Positions 37,545-56,248 of a stretch of 64,000 nucleotides of DNA are shown one piece after another. Within the stretch, counting starts at the first letter, position 1. Each line of letters starts with the position of its first letter. The DNA is taken from positions 1,098,884 through 1,162,883 of the forward strand of contig CM076668.1 of NCBI GenBank assembly GCA_038496675.1, written 5' to 3'. The translations under genes and the position numbers were made by a program. This DNA is from Rachycentron canadum (lineage: Eukaryota > Chordata > Actinopteri > Carangiformes > Rachycentridae). The notes beneath the pieces were generated by a model. It did no database searches, had not been told where the DNA came from, and saw only the letters and a list, made by a program, of their open reading frames with translations.

Positions 37545-38760
37545 CACTATCTACTAGTTCTTTGAAGAAGAGATATTCAGGTGACTCTGTCCCAAGACGC
37601 CTTTGCACTGGTTTTAAGAATTAGAGAAACTGACTAATTACATGCTTCAGTAGGATTACTCCAAGATGTGTAAAATTTGAAGAAAATCACTTATTTTTTT
37701 CAATATTGAAAAAGCACATTAGAGGCTGCATCTGTGCTCCATTGTACATTTGTGTATTTACTATACATGTGTGTCACTTTCCAGTTACTTTACTTGCATA
37801 AAAATTTAACTGTGGATATACAAAACCTTGTTGCGGTTGTTGTGGGAAAAAATCGAAACAACAAGGAGGAGAGTAAGTCATGACAGACAGCAGAGTACTT
37901 TACATATACATTTGTATTTAGTATACAAAAAATTGAAATATTTCACCACACAAACGTGAAGTAATAAAAAATAAGACAAACAGTTAAAACAAGTATACAA
38001 GTCATCTTACATTACATACGTACATGGCCAATGCATTTCATCATACAACCTCTCCTAAGAATTACAGTGGGGCGAATAACCAGAGAACTTCCATGCAATA
38101 GTAGATTAGAACTTTTTGCTGTATTTCTCAGCTACATTTCAACACCTTAGCTAGGCAGGACCACATGACATGATTCAACCACACATTTTGCTATGCCAAC
38201 CAAAGACAGCATGACAGAGTGGACTGCAGTGCTGTGTCTCGCCACACAAGGGAGACAGATACACTTGCAGGCCTTGCAACCATACAGAAATGCATGCCAT
38301 AAAGGTGCAATCTGCGCAATTTGCCACCATGACAAACTTCACAAAGATTGGCCCCTTTATTTTACACTGTTAGCAACACCTCTAACTTCGACATGAGCAA
38401 CTATAATCCCTTTAGTTTGAATTGTTTTAGTTTTAAGAGCTAAATATTCAGGTACATGTAGATAGATATCTATAATGCATTCCTTTTCTAAGGATTATTC
38501 TGTACATCACTAGATGTCATTGAAACCCATTTTTTTTCTTTATATCCACAGAGAGTGTTGAAAAGTCTTGTGTATTTCTACACTACAATATGAAATAGTA
38601 CCAAAAACTGGACACTAAAAACTTGGCTTAAAACAATACTGTCTTTTATGCGCTATCCCAAACAACACCGTCTCACTGATATTGACACGTGCTTGTCCAA
38701 ACACACCAACACCAGCGTTCATATACACGCCTGTGACAAACACTCACTCAGACACGCGCA

Positions 38761-38792
<32 letters not shown>

Positions 38793-40563
38793 GGAGAATA
38801 AAGACAAGATCTAAACAATAGGATAAATTAAGACAGAATATTTTAAGACCCATGCAAGCTCCTCCACCCCAAGAGGCAGAACTCAGGCAGCAAGGTTGTA
38901 CAGCCCCCATGTTTGGCATGCTCGTCACGTGATCACAGTAAGATAAAGTTACCCAAAGTCACATGACTAAGATCAGGTTTATGTCCAAACTAAGCACACG
39001 TGTTAAGAAAAAAGGACTGCACAGAGTGGATACACCTTTTCTACCTCGCTAACAGTAAAACGTTTCAATTTTTAAAAAAAAACATATGGTAATTATAAAA
39101 AAAAAAAAAAAAAAAAATCTAAATTCAAAGTCCACTCTCTCTAGAGCCTTTACCCATATCTCATGGGCTCCATTAACAAAGACAGCCCAGTGACAAACAA
39201 AGGGAAGTTCTCAACATCTCAGTCTTTGTTGATGATGACAGGATGGTATATAGAGATAGTAAGTGTACCTTAAGTTAGGATTTTTTTTTTTTGGTCAACT
39301 ACTGTTAGTGTTTGAGCTTGAATATTAATTCTTAACCTTGTAAATGGCATTTTCAGCCACATCTCTCAGTCTTCATCTGACCTTATGATAAGAGTAGTAT
39401 TCATAGGGTCAGGAATGAGCCTTTACAAATTTGTGCAAGGCTAAAGTAGGAAAGCAACAATGTGTGATTAATTTAGAGTGGCTGCAGTTAAAAGTTTCTG
39501 CTTTTATTCTTGGTATTTCAATATTATAGGTCTCTTTCATATAATTCTTTCAGACAAAGATGTTTTTAGTTTTGTCCATCATTTCCAGCACTACCAATAA
39601 CTTTGTCCTCATCAAAAGTATAAGCTGAAAGGTATCATAGGGCAAGAACCATGAACAGTCACACAATTGTTACAGTTGACCATGGGAGGCTTCACCTACT
39701 GGGTTAACAACCCAATGGGGTGGGCAAAAATGAACTCCTGGGCCCCACTGACCTCCCTTCTCAGCTTCCTGGCCCCAGATTTTCTGTGTGGTAATTTGAC
39801 ACATTGACCAGTGAATATTGAATATAATGAAAGATTTGACCCCACATGTTGCAGGATCCTCCTCATGATCAGGTAATAACAACACCTTAAGTCCATTATA
39901 GGGAAGGGGTTTACGACTAAACAGAAGATTTCCTTCCAAAAGATCTCAGCAATTGATTTGTTGCGCACAATGCTATCGTAGCCCACAGAAATGATGGCTG
40001 AAACAACAACAACCTGAGGCTTTACTGTAATAAACCAGAATTTCCCAACAATATATCATTCTCATTTCGAGGAACCACACAATCTCTATTTTAGACTCAC
40101 TTCTATAAATGCAGGCAGTAATATTTTGTTTCCAAACGCTGATCTTAGATCAGAAGCTAAGGGTAACTTCCGACCTGAAGGCGTATTCATAGTACACTTC
40201 CTATCTAGTCAACACTGCATTAATTCAAGCAAGCATGGCTGAGAAAGAAGAGTTGTTACAGCATGAAGTGAAGTAATAGAAACCTTTGTCAGCCCTCATG
40301 GCAACTTGATGTGGTTCGATTAAAACAAGGTAGGTGGACAGTCAATATCTTTCAGACCCAATGAACTATTCAGTAATGGTAAAAAAAAAAAAAAAAAAAA
40401 AATTGGTCATGTTACCAATAATCGCTTTGAAAAAACATCAATATAAAGAAAGCAATCTCAGTAGTGCACACTCACTCTCACTAATTTTCTCTCTCATCCT
40501 CTCAGAGAAGTAGTGGTTGTTGTTTATGGTGATGCAGTGTAGTGTTATAGCAGTGTTTCCTCC
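37545..40563 (-). other. rac3 3' flank, probably partly 3' UTR
   Basis: Downstream of the rac3 stop on the minus strand. Minus-strand AATAAA candidates are at 39,503-39,508 and 38,356-38,361; neither stands out. The stretch holds A runs near 39,099-39,117 and 40,381-40,401, a CA repeat at 38,755-38,792, and an unidentified GC-richer block at 39,665-39,990. No protein gene was recognised. Confidence 0.4.
38755..38792. repeat. CA/CG microsatellite
   Basis: A short CG-interrupted start leads into an uninterrupted CA run. Confidence 0.9.
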
Positions 40564-46500
<5,937 letters not shown>

Positions 46501-46760
46501 TTGTACTCGAGCTGGAGGCTTCCAGGGAGCCGGCGATGGTGCTTCAATAGATCCGACGGTCTGCGCTGAGGTCTCGGATGAGAGCAGCGGGCCAGTCTGC
46601 TCGGCGATGGAGCCGCAGTGAAAGGGGACGATGACGAGCAGCGCCGAGCGAGTCCGGAAAGTGTCGAGCGCGTTTAAAGAGACGACCAACAGACGACAGG
46701 AAACCTGGCAGAGAAAGAGAGGATTCACCTCGACCACTTCCGCCTTCGCTCGCCACTGTC

Positions 46761-47224
46761 AGCGGGACTTGACTCTCGTGCTTTATTTCTATTGTGCTGC
46801 CAATAAATAACAACAAAAGGGCCAAACAAAATCAACATGAATGACAATTTCTGCCAAGAGCAAAAAAAAAAAAAAAAAAAATAGGTGAAAAGTTTAGAGT
46901 AAAACATAAACACTGAGCTTAGGTAAAACTTGTAGTTTAGTATCTCATCATCTCATAGTTTTCACATACAAATTAAAAATGTTATATCACATGTAGTGTA
47001 TTTTATTGGTGAAGACAATAAACCCAGGAGTCCACAATCTTTTGGCTTCTATGATGCACACAGACTTCCCTGAATGCATTCTCGTGCCAAGCTTACCTCT
47101 GTGTTTGAAAGAGCATGGCTTTAATAAAAAAAAAATCAAGACTTTATATGTGGGTGTGACGGAGACATGTCGCAGCCCAAACAGCAGTCAAAGGTTTGAC
47201 AGGAATGAAGAAGTGGGCGCAGGT
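46761..47224. other. rac3 upstream flank, no gene seen
   Basis: AT-rich, with an A run near 46,861-46,880. Nothing coding was recognised. Confidence 0.5.
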
Positions 47225-47283
47225 TCTGTGGCTGTGAAGTGAAGCCAGTGCTGCAGAGCCTGAAACCTGCTTCTATCTATTGA

Positions 47284-47297
47284 CCATCAGGGGGCGA
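47284..47297 (+). promoter_or_regulatory. CTCF-like motif inside repeat family A
   Basis: CCATCAGGGGGCGA agrees with the CTCF core CCASYAGRKGGCRS at 12 of 14 positions. In the 53.1-kb copy the same site reads with ggggacg and is weaker. Motif match only. Confidence 0.25.
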
Positions 47298-47520
47298 CCC
47301 CACTGTTGTTAGAAGAAGTCCACTTGTGAAGTCCATGTGAGCATGGCCCTCCTTCTCACTTATCACTTCAGTGAATGTTTTCCTACTGCGCGTGTGGTCT
47401 CATGTTCATTTTTAAAAATTATGATCTGATTTAGCCATGAATCACAAAACAAGCTATGCATTAGGGCGGGACTACCCTGTGATTGACAGACTGTACCAGA
47501 AACAGTGACTTGTCCACCCT

Positions 47521-47559
47521 CTGTAAGGAGTAGGGGTGGCTCACCCCTACTCCTTACAG
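47521..47559. repeat. Perfect 18-base inverted repeat, 3-base loop
   Basis: CTGTAAGGAGTAGGGGTG (47,521-47,538), loop GCT, then its exact reverse complement (47,542-47,559). Confidence 0.95.
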
Positions 47560-47569
47560 ATGGTTCACA

Positions 47570-48640
47570 ATTAGTTGAAATGTGCGTGAACTATCTTGAA
47601 AGTTGACACTCTTTGGTTGCAGTTTCAAGACCCAGTGACCTCATACATCCCCACCCCAGCAACACACTACACTCTGAACTCTGCCCTGTGATATAGAATA
47701 AGAGCAACCGCTGAATCATCCAAACATTGAAAAAAGATCACCAAGCTTCTTTTTTTCAGAAATGACCTGATTTTACTGAGAGAAAAACACATGCTAAACA
47801 CAAAAAACAAAGCAGAAAGGTAAAAACACATCTCAACACACAAATAATATACGCATCATACATCTGAAAATATATAAAAGATATAAAACAGCAGTTTCTA
47901 TTATAAAAGCAAAGGCATATTTGAACCAAATCTCATTTTGCATGTAAACACTCTAACAATGCAATGCTGCCTTTGATTCATTGAGACTGGAGGAGACAAA
48001 GAGCGGGTTCATGGAGCTGGACAGCGAGAACAGATATAATTAATCACTTGCAATTAATTTGAATCACAGCTTACCTCAGTTGATGAGAGGAGCTAAAGAT
48101 GTAAGAATGTTTTTTTAGCAATGATTTGACTATATAATAAAACATTAAAAGAGGGATGTGAGTTTAGTCTTATCAAACAGTAAAATATTTCTTTAACATA
48201 AGCCAAATAGCACTTTTTACTTTATCATTCTAGTGTAGTAATGTTTGATTTGATTGACTGATTAAAAAGAGAAATAGAATTTGGACTATCCCTCCATTTA
48301 TGTATAAGTCAAAAGCAAAGTTGAGTCAGAGAAGTGATAAAATATATTTTGAAACTGGTTATAATCTCATCCACCTGGCAAACACACAAAAATGGGCAAA
48401 TGTCCTTCACTCTGGTAGCAAACCCTAGAGGCTGAAGTGTTTATTATAGCCTACAATCTGAAAACCTTGGGTGAATATACTGTGAAGTGTAATATCACTG
48501 AACTTTAGCAGTCTGGGTAAAATGTACATTGCTCCATTGACTCGGGAGCATTAACATAGTAAATTGTCATTTTTAGTTAGTGACATAAAAATGTGAAGGA
48601 GAACCTGAATATCCACAGCTGCCACTGGCTTGTCATGAAT
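47570..48640. other. Intergenic, rac3 to lrrc45
   Basis: AT-rich. No gene or recognised repeat seen. Confidence 0.5.
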
Positions 48641-48649
48641 GTCATGCTA

Positions 48650-49020
48650 GCAGTATTGCTCTAGGGACGGTTATTGTTTGGCCCAGACTGAAATACCTTT
48701 TGGATGGGTTGCCATGAAATCTGGTGCAGACAGTCATGGTTTCTTGAAGACTTACCTGAATGACTATTGTAATCGCCAAACTCTTCCTTAAGTGTGATGA
48801 GGTTGGTGTTTATGGATTTGAATAAAATTATATAATTAATAACTTTTATGATGCTGACAATACTAAGTAACATAATGATAATACTAACATTCTTATATCA
48901 CGCAGATTATATGCATTTGATATCAGCATGTTAGTATTGTCATTGTGAGTATGTTAGCATGTTAATGTTACTATTTATCTTAAAGCTCAGCATCAGAGTA
49001 CCACTGCATGGCTGTAGGTA
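48650..49020 (+). repeat. Dispersed fish repeat (MITE-like, family B), forward copy
   Basis: Reads through 'tggatgggttgccatgaaat', 'ctggtgcagacagtcatgg' and 'cagcatgttagtattgtcat', then 'gtgagtatgttagcatgtta', the pattern of a very common fish interspersed repeat. Beyond it (49,020-49,090) is a short tandem of 'gctgaggtgta' and 'gacg'-rich units. It lies downstream of lrrc45. Confidence 0.65.
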
Positions 49021-49734
49021 AACTAAGGACTGAGGTGTAGCTGAGGTGTAGGGCTGGATGAATGGACGGACGGACAGACGGACCAACCAGCTGATAGAAC
49101 AGCAAACTTGAGGAAATTCAATATAGCCCTCGATGTAGGCAAATGACATATGACTAGTCTGTTTGTCCAAACAATGGAAACAGTAATCAGTGGGCACAAC
49201 ACCAGACCTGTTACTTACTTCCTTGCTTCAATTTTGAAGATGAGACATTATTAAGTGATTTAATTAATGGGTAGTGGGTACACTTTTCTTTTGCGTCCAA
49301 CTTTTCGGACCATCTGAGTCTGACTGCTTATATTTCTTGTTGTCTTATGGTCATATGTCTAGTTATGTCACTTTAATCTCAGATCTTGGCTACTGCTAAG
49401 ACAAGTCCTTCTTACTGTAAATTCAGTATATTTGTTAGGACTAAAGTGGGGAAGCTAGTACAAGGGCAAAGTGGCAACAGTTGTTCAAACTACAGTATTG
49501 ATGAGATGCAGCAATTGGGAGTAAGACTAGAGTGAAGCTCCAACAGTTTTGAAAGGTTATAAAACCTTAATTTTTTGGCTCTATCTGCACATTTTGTTCT
49601 CATAGTCTGTCATAGCACCCAGCACCAATTATCTCCCATACTACTGTCATGCTCATGATTCTTTGATTCTGCAGACTCTCCTGACCTGTGCAAGATCCCA
49701 GTGAGGGCTGGGCTGTGGTGCTGAGCTCTCTGGG

Positions 49735-52700
49735 TCATTTCTTGGGGCTGCTGTAGTGTCCCAGTGGCGAGCCCTGAACATAGGTGAGGATGGCGCTCTG
49801 CAGGTAGCTGGCTCTGTTGGCCTCGTCCTCCCTCATCCTCTGGATTTCTGCCTCCTTCAGTCGCAGCTTCTCCATCATGGAAGAAATTTCGCTCTCCTTG
49901 TCAAGGAGCGCCTCTCTGCGATTACTGGTCAGTACTGCAGGACAACAAAAGACAGACATCTTTTAAGCACCTGAAGTCCAGCCTACTTACTCACTCCTTC
50001 CAAAGGCCTCCAAACCCAAGAGCAGAGTTGGCGCTGAGACTAACTGCCCCCTCTTAAACCAATCAGAGTAAACCAATTTATAACACAAAGAAACATGTGT
50101 GAATCAATGGAAAGAAGAAACTAAAAGCTAAAGCACATTAGAGTGTTATCTGCCCCAAAACAGAGATTATGAATTGTCAGAATATCTCTAACTGTCAGAG
50201 ATAGAAAGCAGAGGCAGATCCTAAACCCAGGCTCGGTGACCACAAGCTGGCAATCGAAAGATTGAACAACATAAAAAAAATCATGGCAACCCAAAGAAAA
50301 CAGTGGTCATTGTTCCATTCATTTCATTCATTCACTTAAAAGAATGAAGTTTCAATGAACTAAATGATTTCTCAATATTCATAATGACCTTGACAGGCAT
50401 ACACACAAATGATACTATAAATATAATAATACTGTAACCATGTAATTAATATACACCCACACGTATCTCCACCTTGGTGTTGTATTTTGTACATTTCTTT
50501 GGACAAATTAATTTGAACTAAAACAAATGACACCATCAGAGGCATAAGTGGAAACCAACTGACTTCTTAACATTTTTTTTTTTTTTTTTCAAAAGATAAG
50601 AAAAGATAAGAAAAGATAAGAAAGCCTGTACCTTTAATTTCTCTCTCCAGAGCATTGATCTTCTCTTTGAGTCCTGCCTGTGCTGCCCTTTCTGCCTGTA
50701 AGTGTCCGATCTGCTCCTGGAGCTCCACCCTGACCCTGCTCACATCAGCCACCTTCTCCTGGTCCTTACCCAACAGCTCCTGCAACAACGCAACACCCAA
50801 AGCATGTTCATATTGTGGCCACAAGGCAGTTAAGCTTCATCTCAACACTACCAACAGATGTGATAGAACTTATTTGTAGAACAGTTGGTAATCTATCATA
50901 AGTTTGTAAAATGCTAGGAATCAGATCCCAGCACCAGTCTGTGTTAGAAAATATCTGGTTATTTGATAAACAGTACAAGGTACAAGCCCAAAGACATAAA
51001 AACCAAAGGAGAGATGTTAACTATGATTAGTAAAATGCATTTTAGGAACAAATTCTAGTTTCTGTCTACATTTATTCTTTGATACCTGATCATTCTGAGG
51101 CACATCTGCAGTAATAACAAAATATATTTAGTTTATTTTATTACACATGCTATTCTTGGAAATATACGCATCGAATCATGTGTTCAATAACAGAGTAATT
51201 AGTGTGACTCCTGGTTGGCATCAAGCCCAGGATTTTATTACAGTGCCAGTGACAGTTCTACTACTGAACTGTGACTTCGGTGGAAAAGCCACATTTTGTA
51301 ATAAATCAGATATCTGATGAAGTGCACAGATCAGATATGATCCCTATCAGATATTGATTTGCATGTCATTCATAACAGCACTATTACACCAACTGTAGTG
51401 CGAGTCTGTGGTGTGAACACAGGAGTCACATGTGGAGTATAATAATGTCTACGCATTGTGTGCCTGGAATATTACATGTGCAACGGTGCAACTGGTGAGT
51501 CCTGACCTGCTGGAGCTCCTCTATCCTGCGGTGCAATCCGTCCATCTCAGCACTCTGCTGGCTGGTCTTCGCCTGCAGCTCAGAGATAGTTTGCTTCTGC
51601 TGGGAGCAGTGGAGCTGGACCTCCTGCAGGGAGGAGCGCACAGAGCGAAGCTTCTCCTCTATGGATGACACATGCTCCTGCTGCTCAGAGGAAACAAAGA
51701 GGCAGAAAAAGATGATGGACAAACTGAAGTAGAAATATTGTTGTATGTGCAAGAAAATCCATTCTGATGAGAAATGATTTGTTCTGAAATTTCTATAAAG
51801 TCATTTTATTACATTACAACTGCAGCAGGTGGCACTGTGGCTGCGTTATAATCTGAGATGTTTGTTAGTTGCCCCATAAAAAACATCAAGACTATTGTAA
51901 TGTTAGTGCCAGTGTCTTCTTTGTTTTCTTTAAAAAGTATAGTTTAGGTATCAGCATTTGTAGTTTTTGTACTGACACAGTATTGTGTCTTTGGTCTGAA
52001 GGTGGACCTACAGAAGTTCAGGAGGAGGACAACATTATTATTCAGGGACCATAAAAATCTGCTTAATTTTAATGTCCGTTTGGCAATCAGTTTTCAATTT
52101 ATCTCTCTCTCCATTCACTAGGCAGTTGGAAGTAAACAAAGTGAGTGGATTAATAACTGATCAGAGATGCAGATTTCACCCACCTCTTCCAGACGTGCTT
52201 GAGCTCTTGCTCTTCCCAGTTCCTCCTCTGCCAGGGCCCTCTCTGTCACACGTGCTGCTTTGGCTTTACTCAGCTCCTACAGCAGATGCACAGTACATTT
52301 TCACATGATTTTGCATTCAGCACAGATGTATATTAATTTATTCAACTGTGTCCACAAACTGTGTTCCCTCACTAACAATGTAGACGATGGTATAATTCTG
52401 CACTCCATCACCAAAGTATTCCCATGTTCTACATTTTTCCAGTTTGCCCTGAGAGGTGGGAAATTCCCAGCTTGCAAAGACATGACAATTTGTAGATTTG
52501 AATAACTGAACTCCCTGGAAAAATACAGTTAGGGAAAGTAATAATTTCCCACATTCAATAAATACAGCATCCAGTCTTTGGAATTTAACCTGAACTGCTT
52601 ATAGTAAACTTATATAAAGGTGGAAGTCACTTTAGCACCACACTGTACAAGATACTGCTCTGTCTCTGATAAGGGAATTGACTTATACTTGAGTGCACGA

Positions 52701-55700
52701 TTTCACCCCTTCACAGCAACACAACACAGATGTGTTGTACAGTATCAGGACATATATTGCTGTAATTAGAAATCAAAAAGTAATGTTTTGACATCCTTTC
52801 ATTCACTGTGACAGACAGCACCAATAGTGGTAAGTAGGTTTGTGTTTGTGGTCTCTCTTCAACTTCCCTAATATTGGCTTTACTAATCTCCAGCACCATC
52901 AGACATACAGATAAATGTACAAGCAGCCAAAGCTGGCCAATCACAGCTCTTGATGTCTCCATGTGGTATCTCTGAAACCACTCTAGCTGCTGCCATGTGG
53001 CTACAGTGACTTTAGCTTTGCTGTCACACTATATCCATTATCTGCCCAAAGCTGAATTTGTGTTTTGGTCATATGGGACAGATGCACAGACTGTATATAG
53101 GAATGGACGTAGACACCGGGGCTGAAAAGTGAAGCCAATGCGGAAGTGGCTTAGACCTTCATTCTATCTAATGACCATCAGGGGACGACTTCACTGGTTG
53201 TCTTGAGGTCAGATTGCATTGAAATCTATTTGAAAATGGCCACACTTCTTTTGATTTATTACCTCAGTAAACATTTGCCTAAGGAGTTTATGAGCTCAGT
53301 CTCTAGTGTCAAGTCTTGTTCAATACAACATGATTTCATTATTTTTTAAAGGATAGTCCCATTTAGAGGAAAATAGTGGTTAGCACTGTCGCCTCACAGC
53401 AAGAAGATGCTGGGTTCAATTCTCATCAGGAGCTCTGGCTTCCTCCCACAGACTAAAGACATGAGCGTTTAGGTTAATTGGTGACTTGTTGCCCATAGGC
53501 ATGAGTGTGAATGGTTCTTTTTCTCTTAATGCCTCTTTATGTGTCTATATGTCAGCCCTGCGATAGGCTGGCGACCTGTTCAGGGTGTACCTCACCCTCG
53601 CCCAATGTCAGCTGGGATTGGCCCCCGTGCTAACTAGCTAACTACCATGCGATTGACAGACTGCGCAGAAACAGAAACCTGCCTGACAATCAGGATAGAG
53701 TACAGAGGAGGTCAGATCCACCCCTCACTCCTCCTCAGCTCTTCCAAAAGGTTTCTTCTGGATTTAAAAAAAAAAAAATCAAGATTACAAACAGGAAGCT
53801 TCAAAATGGCAGTTCACAAACCAACGGGTGACGTCACAGTGGGATACCACTTTGAGGGTGGATGGCAGAGAAATAAATCCCACGTTAACCCAATACGATA
53901 ATGTGATTACAGAGTGTCGTGTTGAGTAAGTATTTGTAGACAGCAGTCAATCATAGTAAAGACAAAAAGAACACTCAATGAATAAACCAGCAAGCAACAC
54001 AATACATGTAACACATACACAAATAACAGCAGGTCATTGTTGAAAACCGTCAGAGTGAGCAGCAAGAGAAAGGCAGGCAGAAGCTAGACACGCTGTCAGG
54101 CTGAATCACATCCAGCTTAAAAAGCCACTAGCTGATGAAGGAAAATATTTTATGTTTCTCTTTGTCTCACCACTAAGGAGGTAAACCCTCCACTGTGATG
54201 GAAACATCACTAAGCAGAAGCTGCAAGAACTCCAGTCTAATTACCATGAGCTGTCTGTGTAGCCCTGACTCGACACAGGCAACAAGATCATGTTTACTTT
54301 AGAGCCCTGAGGAGGTCCTGCAGGAGACTGTACTAGAAGATTCACTCAAATGCCTGTCCTCAACCAAAATGAATCAACAATCAACAATACTAAAATCCAT
54401 GTTAACATTTGACAGAAATTGCTTAAGTGAAAATAGCTCGGAGCAATGTTTAGACACCAACACCAGAAACGTTACATTTACTGTCGGCAAGTAAAGCACT
54501 GCTATTAGGACGTCCCAAACATGGATATTTTGACTTCTAACCTCTTCCAGTTGTATCCGTTGTCCCTCAAGTTTGAAGATACGTTCTTGCAAAACTCTCT
54601 CACTCTCTTCGAGATGACGGTTCACATGCTCCACCTAGACAGAAACTGGAATCTTTAGCATTTCATATATATCTTTGTATTGAGAGTTCAAGTAAATAAT
54701 ACAGAAAAATATAGTAAACAATAAACTGTCCAATGGTAACAAAATAGGCACCTAAGAGATGCACTAATGAATACAATACACCTTGTTTGTTTTATAAGTA
54801 CAATAGTTCAAGAGTAAAATTACACAACATGTTGTCAATATGGTGAATATGGTTTCCTAACTTTGTGCTGAAATTCTCCTGAATCTCTACACTGGTTGCC
54901 TTGACAACTTCATTGCAACAAAGATTTCAGACTTCCTGGAATGGCGTGTGACTTCCTTTTAAGAAGATTGATAAACTCAATGCCCATGAAGTAAAATTTT
55001 ATTTACCTCTTAATTAATTATTTACATAATTACTTTTGACTTTGAATTTGATTATTTACTTTATAGTCATACTCTGTTGTTTAGTAATAATAATGTATCA
55101 AATTGTATTTTTTCCATTAGAGTTGCACTTTTAATGAACTTTTATTAATTAATGGTATTATTTGTTATTGTTGTTTTATTATTATTATTATTATTATTAT
55201 TATATGTTGTTGTTATTGTACTTGAAGTGATTTGTCTGCTTGACAAATAAAAGTACATAATATCTATCTATATCTATCCTTCCCCATAAAACATTTTAAG
55301 TTTAAGAACAAGTGTGACAGAGAAACACAAGCAAACACACCAATAAAATCAAGAGTCTATTCAGATTATCTATTCTACTGTATGAGGTGGTCAAATCACA
55401 CACTCAAAGGTGAAGCAGGATGCGTGTCTGTAAACTGTGGCATTTGACTTCTCACCTTCATTTTGGCTTCTAAATAAGTTTCACTAACCAGTCTGATCAT
55501 CTTGCTATGTTCACAGCTATCAGCTTTAAATTATTTTATTATTACAGATTGGAGCTTCCAAGAAATGGACAAAACGATATTACAATAAGACCTCTTTCTG
55601 CCGGAGAGCGTCCATGTCCTCCAGGGCTTGCTTGGCCCTCCGTTTCTCTGTTTCCAGACGGTCTGTCAGAGGGTGACAAGGGTGAGTTTCTTGTGAAAGT

Positions 55701-56173
55701 GGCCGCGTGAGTGTGTGTCCTACATGTGTGTGTTACCTTCTGTCTGTGCTAGTCGCAGTTTGAGCTCAGCTGTGCTGTTGGTCAGTTCATGCTTAAGCTC
55801 AAAGATCTGCTGCTGCTGAGACTTGCACCTGCGCTCCATCTCCTCCACCTAACACACACAAAAGACAAAAACTGTTCTACCATTCTACCACAACTTACAC
55901 AGATGTGTTGTCCAGTACAGCAGTGTAGCTCCTGATTTATATCTAAACTGCTTATCTACTGTAGATCTTTTAGTTGGTGTTAGCTTTGTTGGTGTTGATT
56001 TTGTTCATGTTGTTTTTTTGTATTATATTGTTTATTTGTGCTGTTGATGATCGTTTGTTTGAGTTGGTGGTTGTTTGTTGTTGTTGTTTTCTTATTTGTG
56101 TTGCTGTTGTGGTTTGTATTGTTGTGTCTCGTCTCTCTCCCCTTCTCTTCCCTAATCAAACATTATCAAATAC

Positions 56174-56248
<75 letters not shown>

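Larger units (their letters stand above)
47225..47560 (+). repeat. Dispersed repeat family A, copy 1
   Basis: Shares 'gaagtgaagccag', 'tctatctattgaccatcagg', 'tcagtgaatgttttccta' and 'gggcgggactaccctgtgat' with copies at 53,087-53,900 and 63,655-64,000, all in the same orientation. It is a MITE-like element that I recognise from fish genomes. The right end is replaced by an 18-base foldback palindrome (47,521-47,559). Confidence 0.7.

Noticed and set aside
53368..53420. Possible tRNA gene
   Set aside because: A/B box-like sequence belongs to the head of a SINE; no cloverleaf with an anticodon arm could be drawn.
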